Counted from the stretch's first letter, positions 16,160 to 24,417 are shown. The stretch: DNA of 30,996 nt from an uncultured Eubacteriales bacterium (GCA_900546215.1 URCD01000018.1:1-30996); one strand, 5' to 3'. Program-made: numbers and translations. The notes: generated from the letters alone by a model not told the origin.

Positions 16160-18391
16160 ATGAACATAAATTATGAAAATAAAGTATCACATGCGTTAAA
16201 TAATAGGATGATTTTTGTTTTTGCCATTATTATTGCAGCCGTTTCATTAATCATCATTTCGACAACTGTCAGGCTGCAAGCTGCTGTTGATGAAAAGACA
16301 AAAGGTTATGTAAGCGACGTCTCATCTCAGGTGACAGCTTACGTTGACGAGAAACTTTTTAACATAACACAGGATCTGGAAATGGTTGAAGACAGTATTT
16401 CCAGAATAAGTTTTGAGGAAGATATAGACGGACTTAAAGAATATATGGGCAGAAAGGCTGAACTTCTTGATTTTAACTCATTAATCATTACAGATCAAAG
16501 CGGAAATTATTTCAGTACCGATGGAAATCAAATTGATATAATAGATTTGCCTGGAGTGAAAAACTCATTTAACGGAAAAGAGGGCGTCTCATTTTTAGAC
16601 GGACAAAGCCTGCTTTACAGCGTTCCAATATATCGTGATGGAAGAATAGAGGGTGTACTAGGCGGAGTTATATATAAGGAATCTATGCAGAACATTCTTA
16701 AAACAAGCTGTTTTGAGGGAAAAGGATTAATATGTATTACTGACTGCAACGGAAAAGTTATTATATCTCCCACTGATCTTGAGCCTTTTATGGCGCTTGA
16801 AGACATTTTTAAGTCAAAGTCGGACTTAAATGTTGTACGTGATGTTGAGCATATGCAAAAAAATATGAGAGAGCATGCCGACGGTACTATAACATTTACT
16901 ACTGTCAAAAATGATGATGTCGTTATGGCGTACAATTCATTAGATACCTATGACTGGGTCGTGCTTACTTTAGTAAGAGCGGACATTTTATCCTATGATA
17001 CGAATACGTATATATCATATATGTTTATACTTGTGGCTGTTGTAACTGCAATTTTTATCTTTATTATTATGCTCCTTCTGTACTATAATCGCTTGAATCA
17101 TAAGATACTGGAGGATTTGGCGTTCACAGATTTTTTGACAGGAGAAATGAATAATCTGGCATTTAATTTTAGAAGCGCAGAAATTATCAAAAATGCGCCG
17201 GAAAATAGTTATTCAATTATACATCTGAACATAAAGAATTTTAGATTAATTAACGAAAGGTATAGCAGCTCAGAGGGTGATAAAACCCTTAAATACATAA
17301 TGAGTGTTTTAAAGAGAAATATACATAGTGATGAGTTGGCGGCAAGAAGTGAAATGGATCATTTTTCTTTATGTTTGCATGAGAATAACAAAAGCATAAT
17401 AGAAAATAGAATAGACTATATATTGAAAGATATAAACTCCTTCAATAATTCAGAAAAAGAGGCCTATAATATTGAATTTTTAATAGGTGTATACATTGTA
17501 AATGATAAATCTATGGATATGACATTAATACATGACAGGGCTAAAACGGCTTGCAGAAACTGCACCGACGAATATAAAGGAAAATGTGTCTTTTACGATG
17601 ATTCGTTTATGGAAAGGCTTAGGAAAGAGTATAAAATGTCTGCAGCATTCAGCGATGCGCTTGCAAACGATGAATTCAGAGTTTTTCTCCAGCCAAAGGT
17701 ACGGCTTGACAATGGAATAACGGAAAGCGCTGAGGCGCTTGTGAGATGGTACAGCAAGGATCGGGGATTTATACAGCCTGGTGATTTTATACCGATATTT
17801 GAGAAAAATGGATATATTATAAGGCTTGATGTTTTTGTTTTTGAAAAGGTTTGCGAATTGCTGGAAACGTGGATTGAAAAAGGCATAAAAATAAAAGTAG
17901 CCGTTAATTTGTCAAGGCTTCATTTTAAAAATCCGGATTTCTTAAGCGAATTAAAGAGTATAGCGGATTCTCATAATATACCTGACGGATATATAGAGCT
18001 GGAGATTACTGAGTCTATCTTTTTACATGAAAACGACATAAAATTTATTAAGGAACAAATAGATGAGATGCATCAAATGGGATTCCTCTGTTCGCTTGAC
18101 GATTTTGGAGCTGGTTTCTCTTCTTTAGGCTTATTAAAGGAATTTAATATAGATAGTATAAAAATAGACAGAAGCTTTTTTATGGGGGAAAAGTCCGAAA
18201 AGGCTGAGAACATATTATCATGTATAACGGAATTAGCTGAAAGGCTTGGTATTGACACTGTGGCTGAAGGAATAGAAACCGAAGAGCAGATTGAGTTTTT
18301 GAAAAGAATTAACTGCCGAATGGTGCAGGGATATTATTATTCAAAGCCAATGCCGATAGATGAGTTTGAAAAATGGGCAAAAATAGGCTGA
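16160..18391 (+). CDS. Membrane Cache-degenerate GGDEF-EAL phosphodiesterase
   Basis: The protein probably hydrolyses cyclic di-GMP in response to an extracellular signal. TM1 (MIFVFAIIIAAVSLIIIS) and TM2 (YMFILVAVVTAIFIFIIMLL, about residue 290) flank an extracytoplasmic Cache-like sensor. The GGDEF domain follows, but its signature reads SEMDHF at residues 397-402, so cyclase activity is very unlikely. The EAL domain is intact: EAL at 525-527, NLSRLHF, LEITES, LDDFGAGFSSLG, KIDRSFF, AEGIETEEQ and QGYYYSKPMP. I chose ATG 16160 because GGAG at 16150-16153 lies six bases upstream; the in-frame ATG at 16148 would overlap that site and has none of its own. About 743 residues. It is divergent from the GntR protein. 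Confidence 0.92.
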   Translation: MNINYENKVSHALNNRMIFVFAIIIAAVSLIIISTTVRLQAAVDEKTKGYVSDVSSQVTAYVDEKLFNITQDLEMVEDSISRISFEEDIDGLKEYMGRKAELLDFNSLIITDQSGNYFSTDGNQIDIIDLPGVKNSFNGKEGVSFLDGQSLLYSVPIYRDGRIEGVLGGVIYKESMQNILKTSCFEGKGLICITDCNGKVIISPTDLEPFMALEDIFKSKSDLNVVRDVEHMQKNMREHADGTITFTTVKNDDVVMAYNSLDTYDWVVLTLVRADILSYDTNTYISYMFILVAVVTAIFIFIIMLLLYYNRLNHKILEDLAFTDFLTGEMNNLAFNFRSAEIIKNAPENSYSIIHLNIKNFRLINERYSSSEGDKTLKYIMSVLKRNIHSDELAARSEMDHFSLCLHENNKSIIENRIDYILKDINSFNNSEKEAYNIEFLIGVYIVNDKSMDMTLIHDRAKTACRNCTDEYKGKCVFYDDSFMERLRKEYKMSAAFSDALANDEFRVFLQPKVRLDNGITESAEALVRWYSKDRGFIQPGDFIPIFEKNGYIIRLDVFVFEKVCELLETWIEKGIKIKVAVNLSRLHFKNPDFLSELKSIADSHNIPDGYIELEITESIFLHENDIKFIKEQIDEMHQMGFLCSLDDFGAGFSSLGLLKEFNIDSIKIDRSFFMGEKSEKAENILSCITELAERLGIDTVAEGIETEEQIEFLKRINCRMVQGYYYSKPMPIDEFEKWAKIG

Positions 18392-18394
18392 TAA

Positions 18395-18424
18395 AACCTC
18401 CGCGAAAATTTTCGCGGAGGTTTT
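18395..18424. terminator. Bidirectional terminator between the EAL gene and the sigma-54 activator
   Basis: AAACCTCCGCGAAAA and TTTTCGCGGAGGTTT form a perfect stem with T-rich flanks on both strands, placed between the stop codons of the two convergent genes. Confidence 0.93.
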
Positions 18425-18426
18425 AT

Positions 18427-19848
18427 TTATTCCTTAGTAATATATTTTTTAGGGATAAGTCCGTATCTATTGAATTTACGATATATACCGGAGATATGCA
18501 AACCGGTTATATTTGATATTTTTAACACATTTCCATTAGTTGCTTTAAGGAGCTTTTCAAGATATTCTTTTTCGCATTTGTCCATATAGCTGCTGTAAGA
18601 TGGAATATCGTCCTCACTTAAAAATTCGGACGTATTATTGGCTTCAGTTCCGTCAGGCAGGCTGACAATACTTTTATACAGGCTTGAGGCCGCCTTTCCA
18701 TCTGTTATAACATACCTTTCAACTATATTTTTTAGCTCCCTTACATTTCCCGGCCATGAATAGTTTTTAAGTGTATCAATACATTTTTTTGGCATTTTTA
18801 CATTCATATCAAATTTCTTATTATATATTTTTAAAAAGTGCTCTATCATTGGCTCTATGTCCTCCTGGCGCTGCCTTAATGGAAGCATAGTCAGCGGAAG
18901 AGTATTTAGTCTGTAATAGAGGTCTTCCCTGAAAGTACCGTTCTTAACCATATCCGATAGATTTTTATTTGTAGCGGAAATTATTCTTACATTAAGTTTT
19001 CTTGAACGGTTACCACCTATTCTTCTGATTTCTCCGGTTTCCAGCACCCTTAACAGTTTAGGCTGGAGATGAAAGGGAAGGTCGCCTATTTCATCTAAAA
19101 ATAATGTTCCGTTGTCAGCTATTTCAAAAAGTCCGGGCTTTCCTTCTCTGCTTGCGCCAGTAAAAGAACCTTTTTCATATCCAAACATTTCAGATTCAAT
19201 TAAATCGTCTGGAATGGCCGAGCAGTTAACTGGTATAAAAATTTCTTTATTCCTATGGCTGCAGTTATGAATATGCTTAGCCAATACCTCTTTTCCGGTT
19301 CCGGATTCTCCGTATATTATGATATTTGTGTCTACTTTCGATATTTGTGCGGCAAAATTAAATATCTCTCTCATTTGTGGATTTACGGCAATATACTGAT
19401 TGTCTTCGTTGCCAATTATGACCTTTTTAAACATATCTTTGATATGCCTTTTTTCCGACTCTATTCTTGAAAAGTACTCGTCAGAAAAGGCCTCACCCTG
19501 ACTGAATGCTATTACGTTTTTAATTTCTCCGCTTTCATCAAATAGCGGTACCGAGTAAGCGTAAACTCCTCTGTTTTTGTTCCCGTTAATTACAAGATAA
19601 CATATAGACGGTTTTTTTGACTCCAATGTGTTTATGAGAGAGCTTTCACTGAAAACCTTTGTACGTTTTAGGTCGTAAGCAGTTTTACCTACTAGCTGGT
19701 CTCTTGTCATGCTGGTGAGTTCACAGGTCCCGTTATTGCAGAAAACAAGCTTTCCTGTTTTATCTACGACAATAATGCTGCCCTGATAATTATATATTAT
19801 ATCTCTATAATATTTAGCTTCATCAGGGAGATCTTCCATATATTCCAT
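18427..19848 (-). CDS. PAS-domain sigma-54 enhancer-binding activator
   Basis: This type of protein binds upstream DNA and uses ATP to open promoters held by sigma-54 RNA polymerase. The 473 residues are arranged as a PAS sensor (about 15-115), an AAA+ domain with Walker A GESGTGKE (180-187), the sigma-54 contact loop GSFTGA (227-232, a serine variant of GAFTGA), Walker B NGTLFLDEIGD (246-256) and the sensor/arginine region REDLYYRLN, then a Fis-type helix-turn-helix at about 430-470 (KATNGNVLKISNITGLHISG). There is no receiver domain, so the PAS domain presumably detects a metabolite or redox state. AGGAGG precedes ATG 19848. The divergent neighbour has a sigma-54 promoter and is its obvious target. 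Confidence 0.95.
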   Translation of the reverse strand: MEYMEDLPDEAKYYRDIIYNYQGSIIVVDKTGKLVFCNNGTCELTSMTRDQLVGKTAYDLKRTKVFSESSLINTLESKKPSICYLVINGNKNRGVYAYSVPLFDESGEIKNVIAFSQGEAFSDEYFSRIESEKRHIKDMFKKVIIGNEDNQYIAVNPQMREIFNFAAQISKVDTNIIIYGESGTGKEVLAKHIHNCSHRNKEIFIPVNCSAIPDDLIESEMFGYEKGSFTGASREGKPGLFEIADNGTLFLDEIGDLPFHLQPKLLRVLETGEIRRIGGNRSRKLNVRIISATNKNLSDMVKNGTFREDLYYRLNTLPLTMLPLRQRQEDIEPMIEHFLKIYNKKFDMNVKMPKKCIDTLKNYSWPGNVRELKNIVERYVITDGKAASSLYKSIVSLPDGTEANNTSEFLSEDDIPSYSSYMDKCEKEYLEKLLKATNGNVLKISNITGLHISGIYRKFNRYGLIPKKYITKE

Positions 19849-19883
19849 TTTAGTTCCTCCTGTTCTGAAATTCTTTAAATGTA

Positions 19884-19899
19884 TTCTATTTTTTTAGAA
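19884..19899. promoter_or_regulatory. TTCT-N8-AGAA inverted repeat, copy 1
   Basis: TTCTATTTTTTTAGAA lies 36 bases before the activator start codon and about 240 bases before the sigma-54 start site. The same TTCT-N8-AGAA layout occurs at 20075-20090. The pair could be enhancer sites for the divergent activator and allow autoregulation. The sequence is AT-rich, so evidence is modest. Confidence 0.3.
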
Positions 19900-19937
19900 A
19901 ATTCTATTTTTGTCTAATTTATCTTTTGTTTGTTGAA

Positions 19938-19946
19938 ATTATAACA
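19938..19946 (-). promoter_or_regulatory. Candidate extended -10 promoter of the sigma-54 activator
   Basis: On the minus strand the gap reads TGTTATAAT, an extended -10 (TG-N-TATAAT), with no good -35. Transcription would start near 19931 and place the TTCT-N8-AGAA repeat at 19884-19899 in the leader. Confidence 0.4.
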
Positions 19947-20074
19947 TAAATAAAATTTGATTTGTCCGCATACACCGAAATATTTTATTTCTGTAAAATA
20001 TCAATAAAATTCATTTGATGCGCAGTTGGAAAAATAATATTCAGCCTGCGAGTTGCACAAAAATCAAAAAATAA

Positions 20075-20090
20075 TTCTTATAAAATAGAA
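20075..20090. promoter_or_regulatory. TTCT-N8-AGAA inverted repeat, copy 2
   Basis: TTCTTATAAAATAGAA lies 26 bases upstream of the sigma-54 -24 element. It shares arms and arm spacing with the copy at 19884-19899. A second possible activator site is the pair of GC-rich direct repeats TGCGCAGTTGG (20019-20029) and TGCGAGTTGC (20047-20056), 28 bases apart. The remainder of the 347-base gap 19849-20195 holds no gene. Confidence 0.3.
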
Positions 20091-20115
20091 TTTTACCTGT
20101 ATATGGATATGTGGT

Positions 20116-20131
20116 TGGCACGGAAATTGCT
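20116..20131 (+). promoter_or_regulatory. Sigma-54 (-24/-12) promoter
   Basis: TGGCACGGAAATTGCT matches the sigma-54 consensus TGGCACG-N4-TTGCW at every specified position, with GG at -24 and GC at -12 correctly spaced. Transcription should start near 20142. It is followed by the CoA-transferase gene 54 bases later, and a sigma-54 activator is encoded on the other side of the gap. Confidence 0.93.
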
Positions 20132-20136
20132 TTTAA

Positions 20137-20154
20137 TTGTTTGTAGGTTAACAA
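20137..20154. promoter_or_regulatory. Rex-operator-like site on the sigma-54 start site
   Basis: TTGTTTGTAGGTTAACAA matches the clostridial Rex consensus TTGTTAA-N4-TTAACAA at 12 of 14 specified bases: the right arm is perfect and the left arm differs at two positions. The site covers the predicted start of transcription (about 20142). The gene for Rex itself is the last gene of this cluster. Confidence 0.6.
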
Positions 20155-20195
20155 ACTCGTGTTAGCCTTAATCAAAAATTTAAGGAGGTTTATCT

Positions 20196-21761
20196 ATGAG
20201 TAAGGTGATTTCACTTGAAGATGCCATTGGTCTGATTAACAACGGAGACTGTATTGCAACGTCCGGCATTTGTATGTCAGGTGTGCCCGAAGAAATAATG
20301 AAGGGAATAGAGAAAAGTTTCTTGGAAAAAGGGGAACCCAAAAGCCTTAAAGCAATTTTTGCAGCCGGTCAGGGGTGCTGGGATGATGTACACGGATGGC
20401 AGCATATGGCCCATGAAGGACTGCTCGCTTCCGTAATAGCGGGGCACTATGGCACCTGCGCTTCTCTGGGAAAACTGATAGAGGAGAATAAAATTATCGG
20501 CTATAACCTGCCTCAAGGGGTCATTGTGGATTTGTTCCATGAAGCGGTAAAGGGAATGCCCGGACATATAACAAAGCTTGGATTAAAAACCTTTGTTGAC
20601 CCAAGGATAGAGGGTGGAAAACTGAATGCTAAAACGACAGAGGATATTGTTAAGGTAGTTAACATTGATGATGAGGAGTATCTGATGTATAAAACTCCTA
20701 AAATTGATGTCGCTATTATAAGAGGCACTACGGCAGACATGTATGGCAATATATCCTTTGAAGAGGAGGCGCTGCCTGTAGACATGAGGGTAATTGCAAT
20801 GGCAGCTAAGGCCTGCGGAGGAAAGGTAATTGTCCAGGTTAAATACACATGCGACAGGCTTATGACTGATAAAGTAGCAATTCCGGGAATTTTTGTGGAC
20901 GCAGTAGTAATTTCAAAGGATCCGGTCGAAAACCACAGACAGACACAGCTTTTCTTCTATGACCCGAGCATGTCAGGACACTCCTTTGTCCCGACTGATG
21001 ATATTGCATCTTTGCCATTAGACGCAAAAAAGGTTATAAGCAGAAGGGCAGCTATGGAGCTTTCAAAAGGGGCGGTAATTAACCTTGGAGTGGGCACACC
21101 TGAGGGAGTAGCAAATGTTGCCGCTGAGGAAGGAATAAGTGATTTAATTACTATGACGTCTGAAAGCGGTGCAGTGGCTGGAATACCGATGGGAGGAAAG
21201 GCCTTCGGCGCAGTGCAGAACGCGTGGGCTGTTGTGGAGCAGGGTATTCAGTTTGACTTCTATGACGGAGGAGGTCTTGATGTTACATATCTTGGTCTCG
21301 CTGAGGTTGACCCGATCGGAAATGTTAACGTAAGCCATTTTGGAACAAATGTTACAGGATGCGGAGGATTTATAAATATCTCACAAAATACACCAAATCT
21401 TGTTTACTGCGGAACATTTACAGCAGGAGGACTTAAGGAGGAGGTTAGCAACGGGAAACTTACTATAGTAAAAGAAGGCAGAAACAAAAAGTTTATTAAG
21501 CAGGTTCAGCAGATAACATTCAGCGGTGAGTATGGCGCTGAAATAGGTCAAAATGTTTTATATGTTACCGAGAGAGCGGTATTTAAGCTGGTTAAGGGTG
21601 GCTTAAAACTGATTGAGGTCGCTCCCGGAATAGATGTTAAAAAGGATATTTTGGATCAAATGGAGTTTGAGCCTATTGTTGAGGATTATAAATTAATGGA
21701 TTCCAGGCTTTTTACAGATGGGTCCATCGAACTTAGGGATTTAATTTTATCTAAGAAATAG
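20196..21761 (+). CDS. Acyl-CoA transferase, propionate/acetate CoA-transferase type
   Basis: Enzymes of this family move CoA from acetyl-CoA or another acyl-CoA to a short-chain acid through a glutamyl-CoA intermediate. The 521 residues contain both halves (alpha and beta) in one chain, as in Pct/YdiF-type transferases (about 520 residues). The N-terminal half holds SGICMSGVPEEI and the C-terminal half VINLGVGTPEGVANVAAEE. The catalytic glutamate is Glu323 in TMTSESGAVAGIPMGG, near Glu324 of the Clostridium propionicum enzyme. AAGGAGG precedes the ATG. It is first in a sigma-54 operon with a permease and two hydratases, suggesting activation of a 3-hydroxy or unsaturated short acid. The precise substrate cannot be read from sequence. 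Confidence 0.92.
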   Translation: MSKVISLEDAIGLINNGDCIATSGICMSGVPEEIMKGIEKSFLEKGEPKSLKAIFAAGQGCWDDVHGWQHMAHEGLLASVIAGHYGTCASLGKLIEENKIIGYNLPQGVIVDLFHEAVKGMPGHITKLGLKTFVDPRIEGGKLNAKTTEDIVKVVNIDDEEYLMYKTPKIDVAIIRGTTADMYGNISFEEEALPVDMRVIAMAAKACGGKVIVQVKYTCDRLMTDKVAIPGIFVDAVVISKDPVENHRQTQLFFYDPSMSGHSFVPTDDIASLPLDAKKVISRRAAMELSKGAVINLGVGTPEGVANVAAEEGISDLITMTSESGAVAGIPMGGKAFGAVQNAWAVVEQGIQFDFYDGGGLDVTYLGLAEVDPIGNVNVSHFGTNVTGCGGFINISQNTPNLVYCGTFTAGGLKEEVSNGKLTIVKEGRNKKFIKQVQQITFSGEYGAEIGQNVLYVTERAVFKLVKGGLKLIEVAPGIDVKKDILDQMEFEPIVEDYKLMDSRLFTDGSIELRDLILSKK

Positions 21762-21771
21762 GAGGTATATT

Positions 21772-23064
21772 ATGGGGATAGCATTACTGGTAATTGGATT
21801 GATTTTTCTTATGTTTTTGGCAATGAAGGGAGTACCGATTATTGTTGCCTCTCTTGCTGCCGGCGTACTTATACTTATAACTTCAGGAATGAATATTGTA
21901 GAAGGAATATCAGTCTCATATATGACCGGATTTTCTAACTATATTATGAATTACTACATGATATTTATATTCGGAGCTATATTCGGAAAGCTCTGTGAAA
22001 TAAGCGGGGCAACAGAAAGCATAGCCAGGTCTGTTGTGAATAGATTTGGAGAAAAATATGTGGTGCTTGGAATTATAATTGCGGCTGCAATTCTTGGATT
22101 TGGCGGAGTATCCCTCTTTGTTGCGCTTTTCGCACTCTATCCGCTTGCAATGAGTCTTTTCAGGAGAGCAGACATACCAAGAAGGCTTTTTCCCGCAGCA
22201 TATATCGCGGGTGCCGGAACATTTGCCATGACAGCTCCTTTTTCACCGGCAACACAGAACATTATACCTACTACATATCTTGGAACAACTCTTTCAGCGG
22301 CTGCTGTACCAGGTATGATTGGCACAGCTTTATGCGCAGTTTTAGTATGTATTTACATGCAGTGGAGGGTTAAACAGGTAAAAAACAAGGGAGAGCATTT
22401 CGTTCCGATAGCTGGTGAAGATATTGAAATAACTGCTGAGGAGAATTTGCCAAACGTAATAATATCTTTACTTCCAATGATTATTCTTATTATTGTGCTT
22501 AATGCGTTTGGATTAAGCGTAATGACAGCGCTTTTTATAGGAATAGTAGTAGCATTTATTATCTATTTCAAATGGCTTCCTCATACGTTCCCAGAAATTT
22601 GGAAGCATATAAGCTCAGGTGCAGGAAACGGCATAACATCAATAGTCAATACAGCGGCTACAGTAGGCTTTGGAAGTATTGTATCAGCTACTCCGGCCTT
22701 TGCCACACTTGCGGGAATTATTGCTGAAAAGGCTGTAGGCGGAAACGGACTTTTGGCTGCGGGTATTGCGGTTGCGGCTTTAGCCGGTATATCGGGTTCA
22801 GCGTCAGGCGGACTTGGAATAGCAGTTCCTATAGTAGGTGAGATTTTCCTTCCGCTTGGTGTAAATCCTGAAGCTTTGCACAGGGTCGCAACTGTTGCAA
22901 GCTCCGCGTTGGACTCACTTCCGCATAATGGATTTGTAAATACATGCCTTACATATTCAAAGACCAATCATAAGGAAGCTTATTTTGACATTTTCGTAGT
23001 TTCCGTTGTAGTTACGATTATAGAATTGGCTGTTGTGATAGCACTCTGTAATATTATGATGTAG
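21772..23064 (+). CDS. GntP-family permease
   Basis: GntP proteins are proton-linked importers of gluconate and other hydroxylated short acids. The 430 residues form about 12 hydrophobic segments from the first residue on (GIALLVIGLIFLMFLAMKG). The family's C-terminal signature is present as SSALDSLPHNGFVNTCLTYSK, together with GGVSLFVALFALYPLAMSLF and TAPFSPATQNIIPT. It starts 10 bases after the CoA-transferase stop with AGGAGGT. A GntP homologue lies beside a CoA-transferase and a 3-hydroxybutyrate dehydrogenase in Bacillus subtilis (the yxj cluster), which supports hydroxy-acid uptake here. The AtoE-type fatty-acid permease family is a less likely alternative. Confidence 0.9.
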   Translation: MGIALLVIGLIFLMFLAMKGVPIIVASLAAGVLILITSGMNIVEGISVSYMTGFSNYIMNYYMIFIFGAIFGKLCEISGATESIARSVVNRFGEKYVVLGIIIAAAILGFGGVSLFVALFALYPLAMSLFRRADIPRRLFPAAYIAGAGTFAMTAPFSPATQNIIPTTYLGTTLSAAAVPGMIGTALCAVLVCIYMQWRVKQVKNKGEHFVPIAGEDIEITAEENLPNVIISLLPMIILIIVLNAFGLSVMTALFIGIVVAFIIYFKWLPHTFPEIWKHISSGAGNGITSIVNTAATVGFGSIVSATPAFATLAGIIAEKAVGGNGLLAAGIAVAALAGISGSASGGLGIAVPIVGEIFLPLGVNPEALHRVATVASSALDSLPHNGFVNTCLTYSKTNHKEAYFDIFVVSVVVTIIELAVVIALCNIMM

Positions 23065-23085
23065 CCGTACTGGGGAGGTAGTTTG

Positions 23086-23865
23086 ATGGAATTTAAAAAT
23101 ATTATTTATGAGAAAGAAAACGGGATTTCAGTAATTAAGATAAACCGACCGCAGGTTTTAAATACTCTTAATACAGACACTATTATTGAATTGGGTTCAG
23201 CTGTGGACGATGTGGAGGCTGACAAGGATATAAGAGCAGTCATAATAACTGGAGAGGGAAGAGCTTTTGCCGCAGGAGCAGATATTTCAGCAATGAAAGA
23301 CATGTATGCGCTTGAGGGATATGAGTATTCAAGAGTAGGGCATGAGGTCTATAAACATATTGAAAAGGTTAAAAAACCGTTTATAGCCGCAGTTAATGGT
23401 CTTGCATTTGGCGGTGGTTTTGAGCTTACCCTTGCGTGTGACATAAGATTTGCATCAACAAAGGCTAAGTTTTGTCTGCCGGAGGTTGGGCTTGGAATAA
23501 TGCCGGGGTACGGCGGGACGCAGAGACTTCCAAGACTAATAGGAGAGACAAAGGCGAAGGAGCTGATATTTACAGCAAAAACCATAGGAGCACAGGAGGC
23601 ATATGAACTGGGAATTTTAAATAAGGTTGTTGAGCCAGAGTCTCTTATGGAGGAGGCTGAGGCATTTGCAAAATCTATGCTTGAAAAGGGCTCTCTGGCA
23701 CTTGGCTTCGCAAAGGATGCAATAAACAGGGGCAGGCATTTGGATATGGACTCAGCCACAAATCTTGAAAATATTTATGAGAGTATCTGCTTTTCAACAT
23801 ATGATTTGCACGAAGGTATGGAAGCATTTTTAGAAAAAAGAAAGCCTTTATTTAAGAATAGATAG
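23086..23865 (+). CDS. Enoyl-CoA hydratase (crotonase family)
   Basis: The enzyme reversibly hydrates trans-2-enoyl-CoA, typically giving (S)-3-hydroxyacyl-CoA. The 259-residue length is normal for a bacterial crotonase. The oxyanion-hole regions are AFAAGADISAM and AFGGGFELTLACD. Both catalytic glutamates are present: Glu113 (GGGFELTLACD) and Glu133 (LPEVGLGIMPGYGGTQRLPR), 20 residues apart as in the rat enzyme (144/164). I chose ATG 23086, seven bases after GGGGAGG. A TTG three bases earlier is in frame but less well placed. The gene lies 21 bases after the permease. With two glutamates it should be a hydratase rather than an isomerase only. Confidence 0.92.
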   Translation: MEFKNIIYEKENGISVIKINRPQVLNTLNTDTIIELGSAVDDVEADKDIRAVIITGEGRAFAAGADISAMKDMYALEGYEYSRVGHEVYKHIEKVKKPFIAAVNGLAFGGGFELTLACDIRFASTKAKFCLPEVGLGIMPGYGGTQRLPRLIGETKAKELIFTAKTIGAQEAYELGILNKVVEPESLMEEAEAFAKSMLEKGSLALGFAKDAINRGRHLDMDSATNLENIYESICFSTYDLHEGMEAFLEKRKPLFKNR

Positions 23866-23889
23866 TTTATTTTGAGGGGAGAGAACTTC

Positions 23890-24336
23890 ATGAGAGAAGC
23901 AAAAGGGAAAAAATATGACCAGTGGGTAATCGGTGAAACTTATGAAACCGCAAGAAGGACAGTTACTGAAACTGATATAATTAGCTTTGCCGGAATTTCC
24001 GGGGACTTTAATCCTCTTCATACTGATTTGGAATTTGCTAAAACAACACCATATAAGACCAGAATTGCACATGGAGCCCTGATTTTGTCTATATCAACAG
24101 GCCTAGTAGATCATGCAGGATATATTGACGGAACAATTCTTGCATTTCTTGGAGCTAGCGTTAAATGGCCGGCACCAGTAAGAGCAGGAGACACAATATA
24201 TGTCAAGCTTACACCTGTTGAGAAAAAACTTACAAAAAACCCGTCAAGGGGAGTTGTTACATGTAAGGTGGACGTAGTCAACCAAGACAGTGTAGTAGTC
24301 TGTGCACAAGAATGGTCGTTAATGATAACAGTATAA
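23890..24336 (+). CDS. MaoC-type (R)-specific enoyl-CoA hydratase
   Basis: Hot-dog-fold hydratases of this group interconvert enoyl-CoA and (R)-3-hydroxyacyl-CoA. The 148-residue protein has the hydratase signature GISGDFNPLHTDLEFAKTTP, with Asp39 and His44 in the D-x4-H arrangement of Aeromonas PhaJ (Asp31/His36), then RIAHGALILS. I chose ATG 23890, with AGGGGAGAG upstream at about 23875; an in-frame TTG at 23872 is unsupported. It follows the crotonase by 24 bases. Because crotonase and MaoC give opposite stereoisomers, the pair would let the cell dehydrate both forms of a 3-hydroxyacyl-CoA to one enoyl-CoA. An alternative is another MaoC function such as a mesaconyl or acyl-CoA lyase; the D-x4-H motif favours the hydratase. 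Confidence 0.9.
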   Translation: MREAKGKKYDQWVIGETYETARRTVTETDIISFAGISGDFNPLHTDLEFAKTTPYKTRIAHGALILSISTGLVDHAGYIDGTILAFLGASVKWPAPVRAGDTIYVKLTPVEKKLTKNPSRGVVTCKVDVVNQDSVVVCAQEWSLMITV

Positions 24337-24355
24337 ACACACCCTAATTTCATTA

Positions 24356-24388
24356 CTCAAGGGGCTTGGGTTTATTAAGCCCCTTGAG
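24356..24388 (+). terminator. Strong hairpin without a T-run between maoC-type gene and rex
   Basis: CTCAAGGGGCTT (24356-24367) pairs perfectly with AAGCCCCTTGAG (24377-24388) across a nine-base loop. It is followed by AACTCTAAATTT, not by a T-run, so it is a poor intrinsic terminator. It could instead block 3' exonuclease or be a processing point, leaving rex connected to the operon by read-through. Confidence 0.6.
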
Positions 24389-24417
24389 AACTCTAAATTT
24401 ATGAAGAAGGTGATGTT

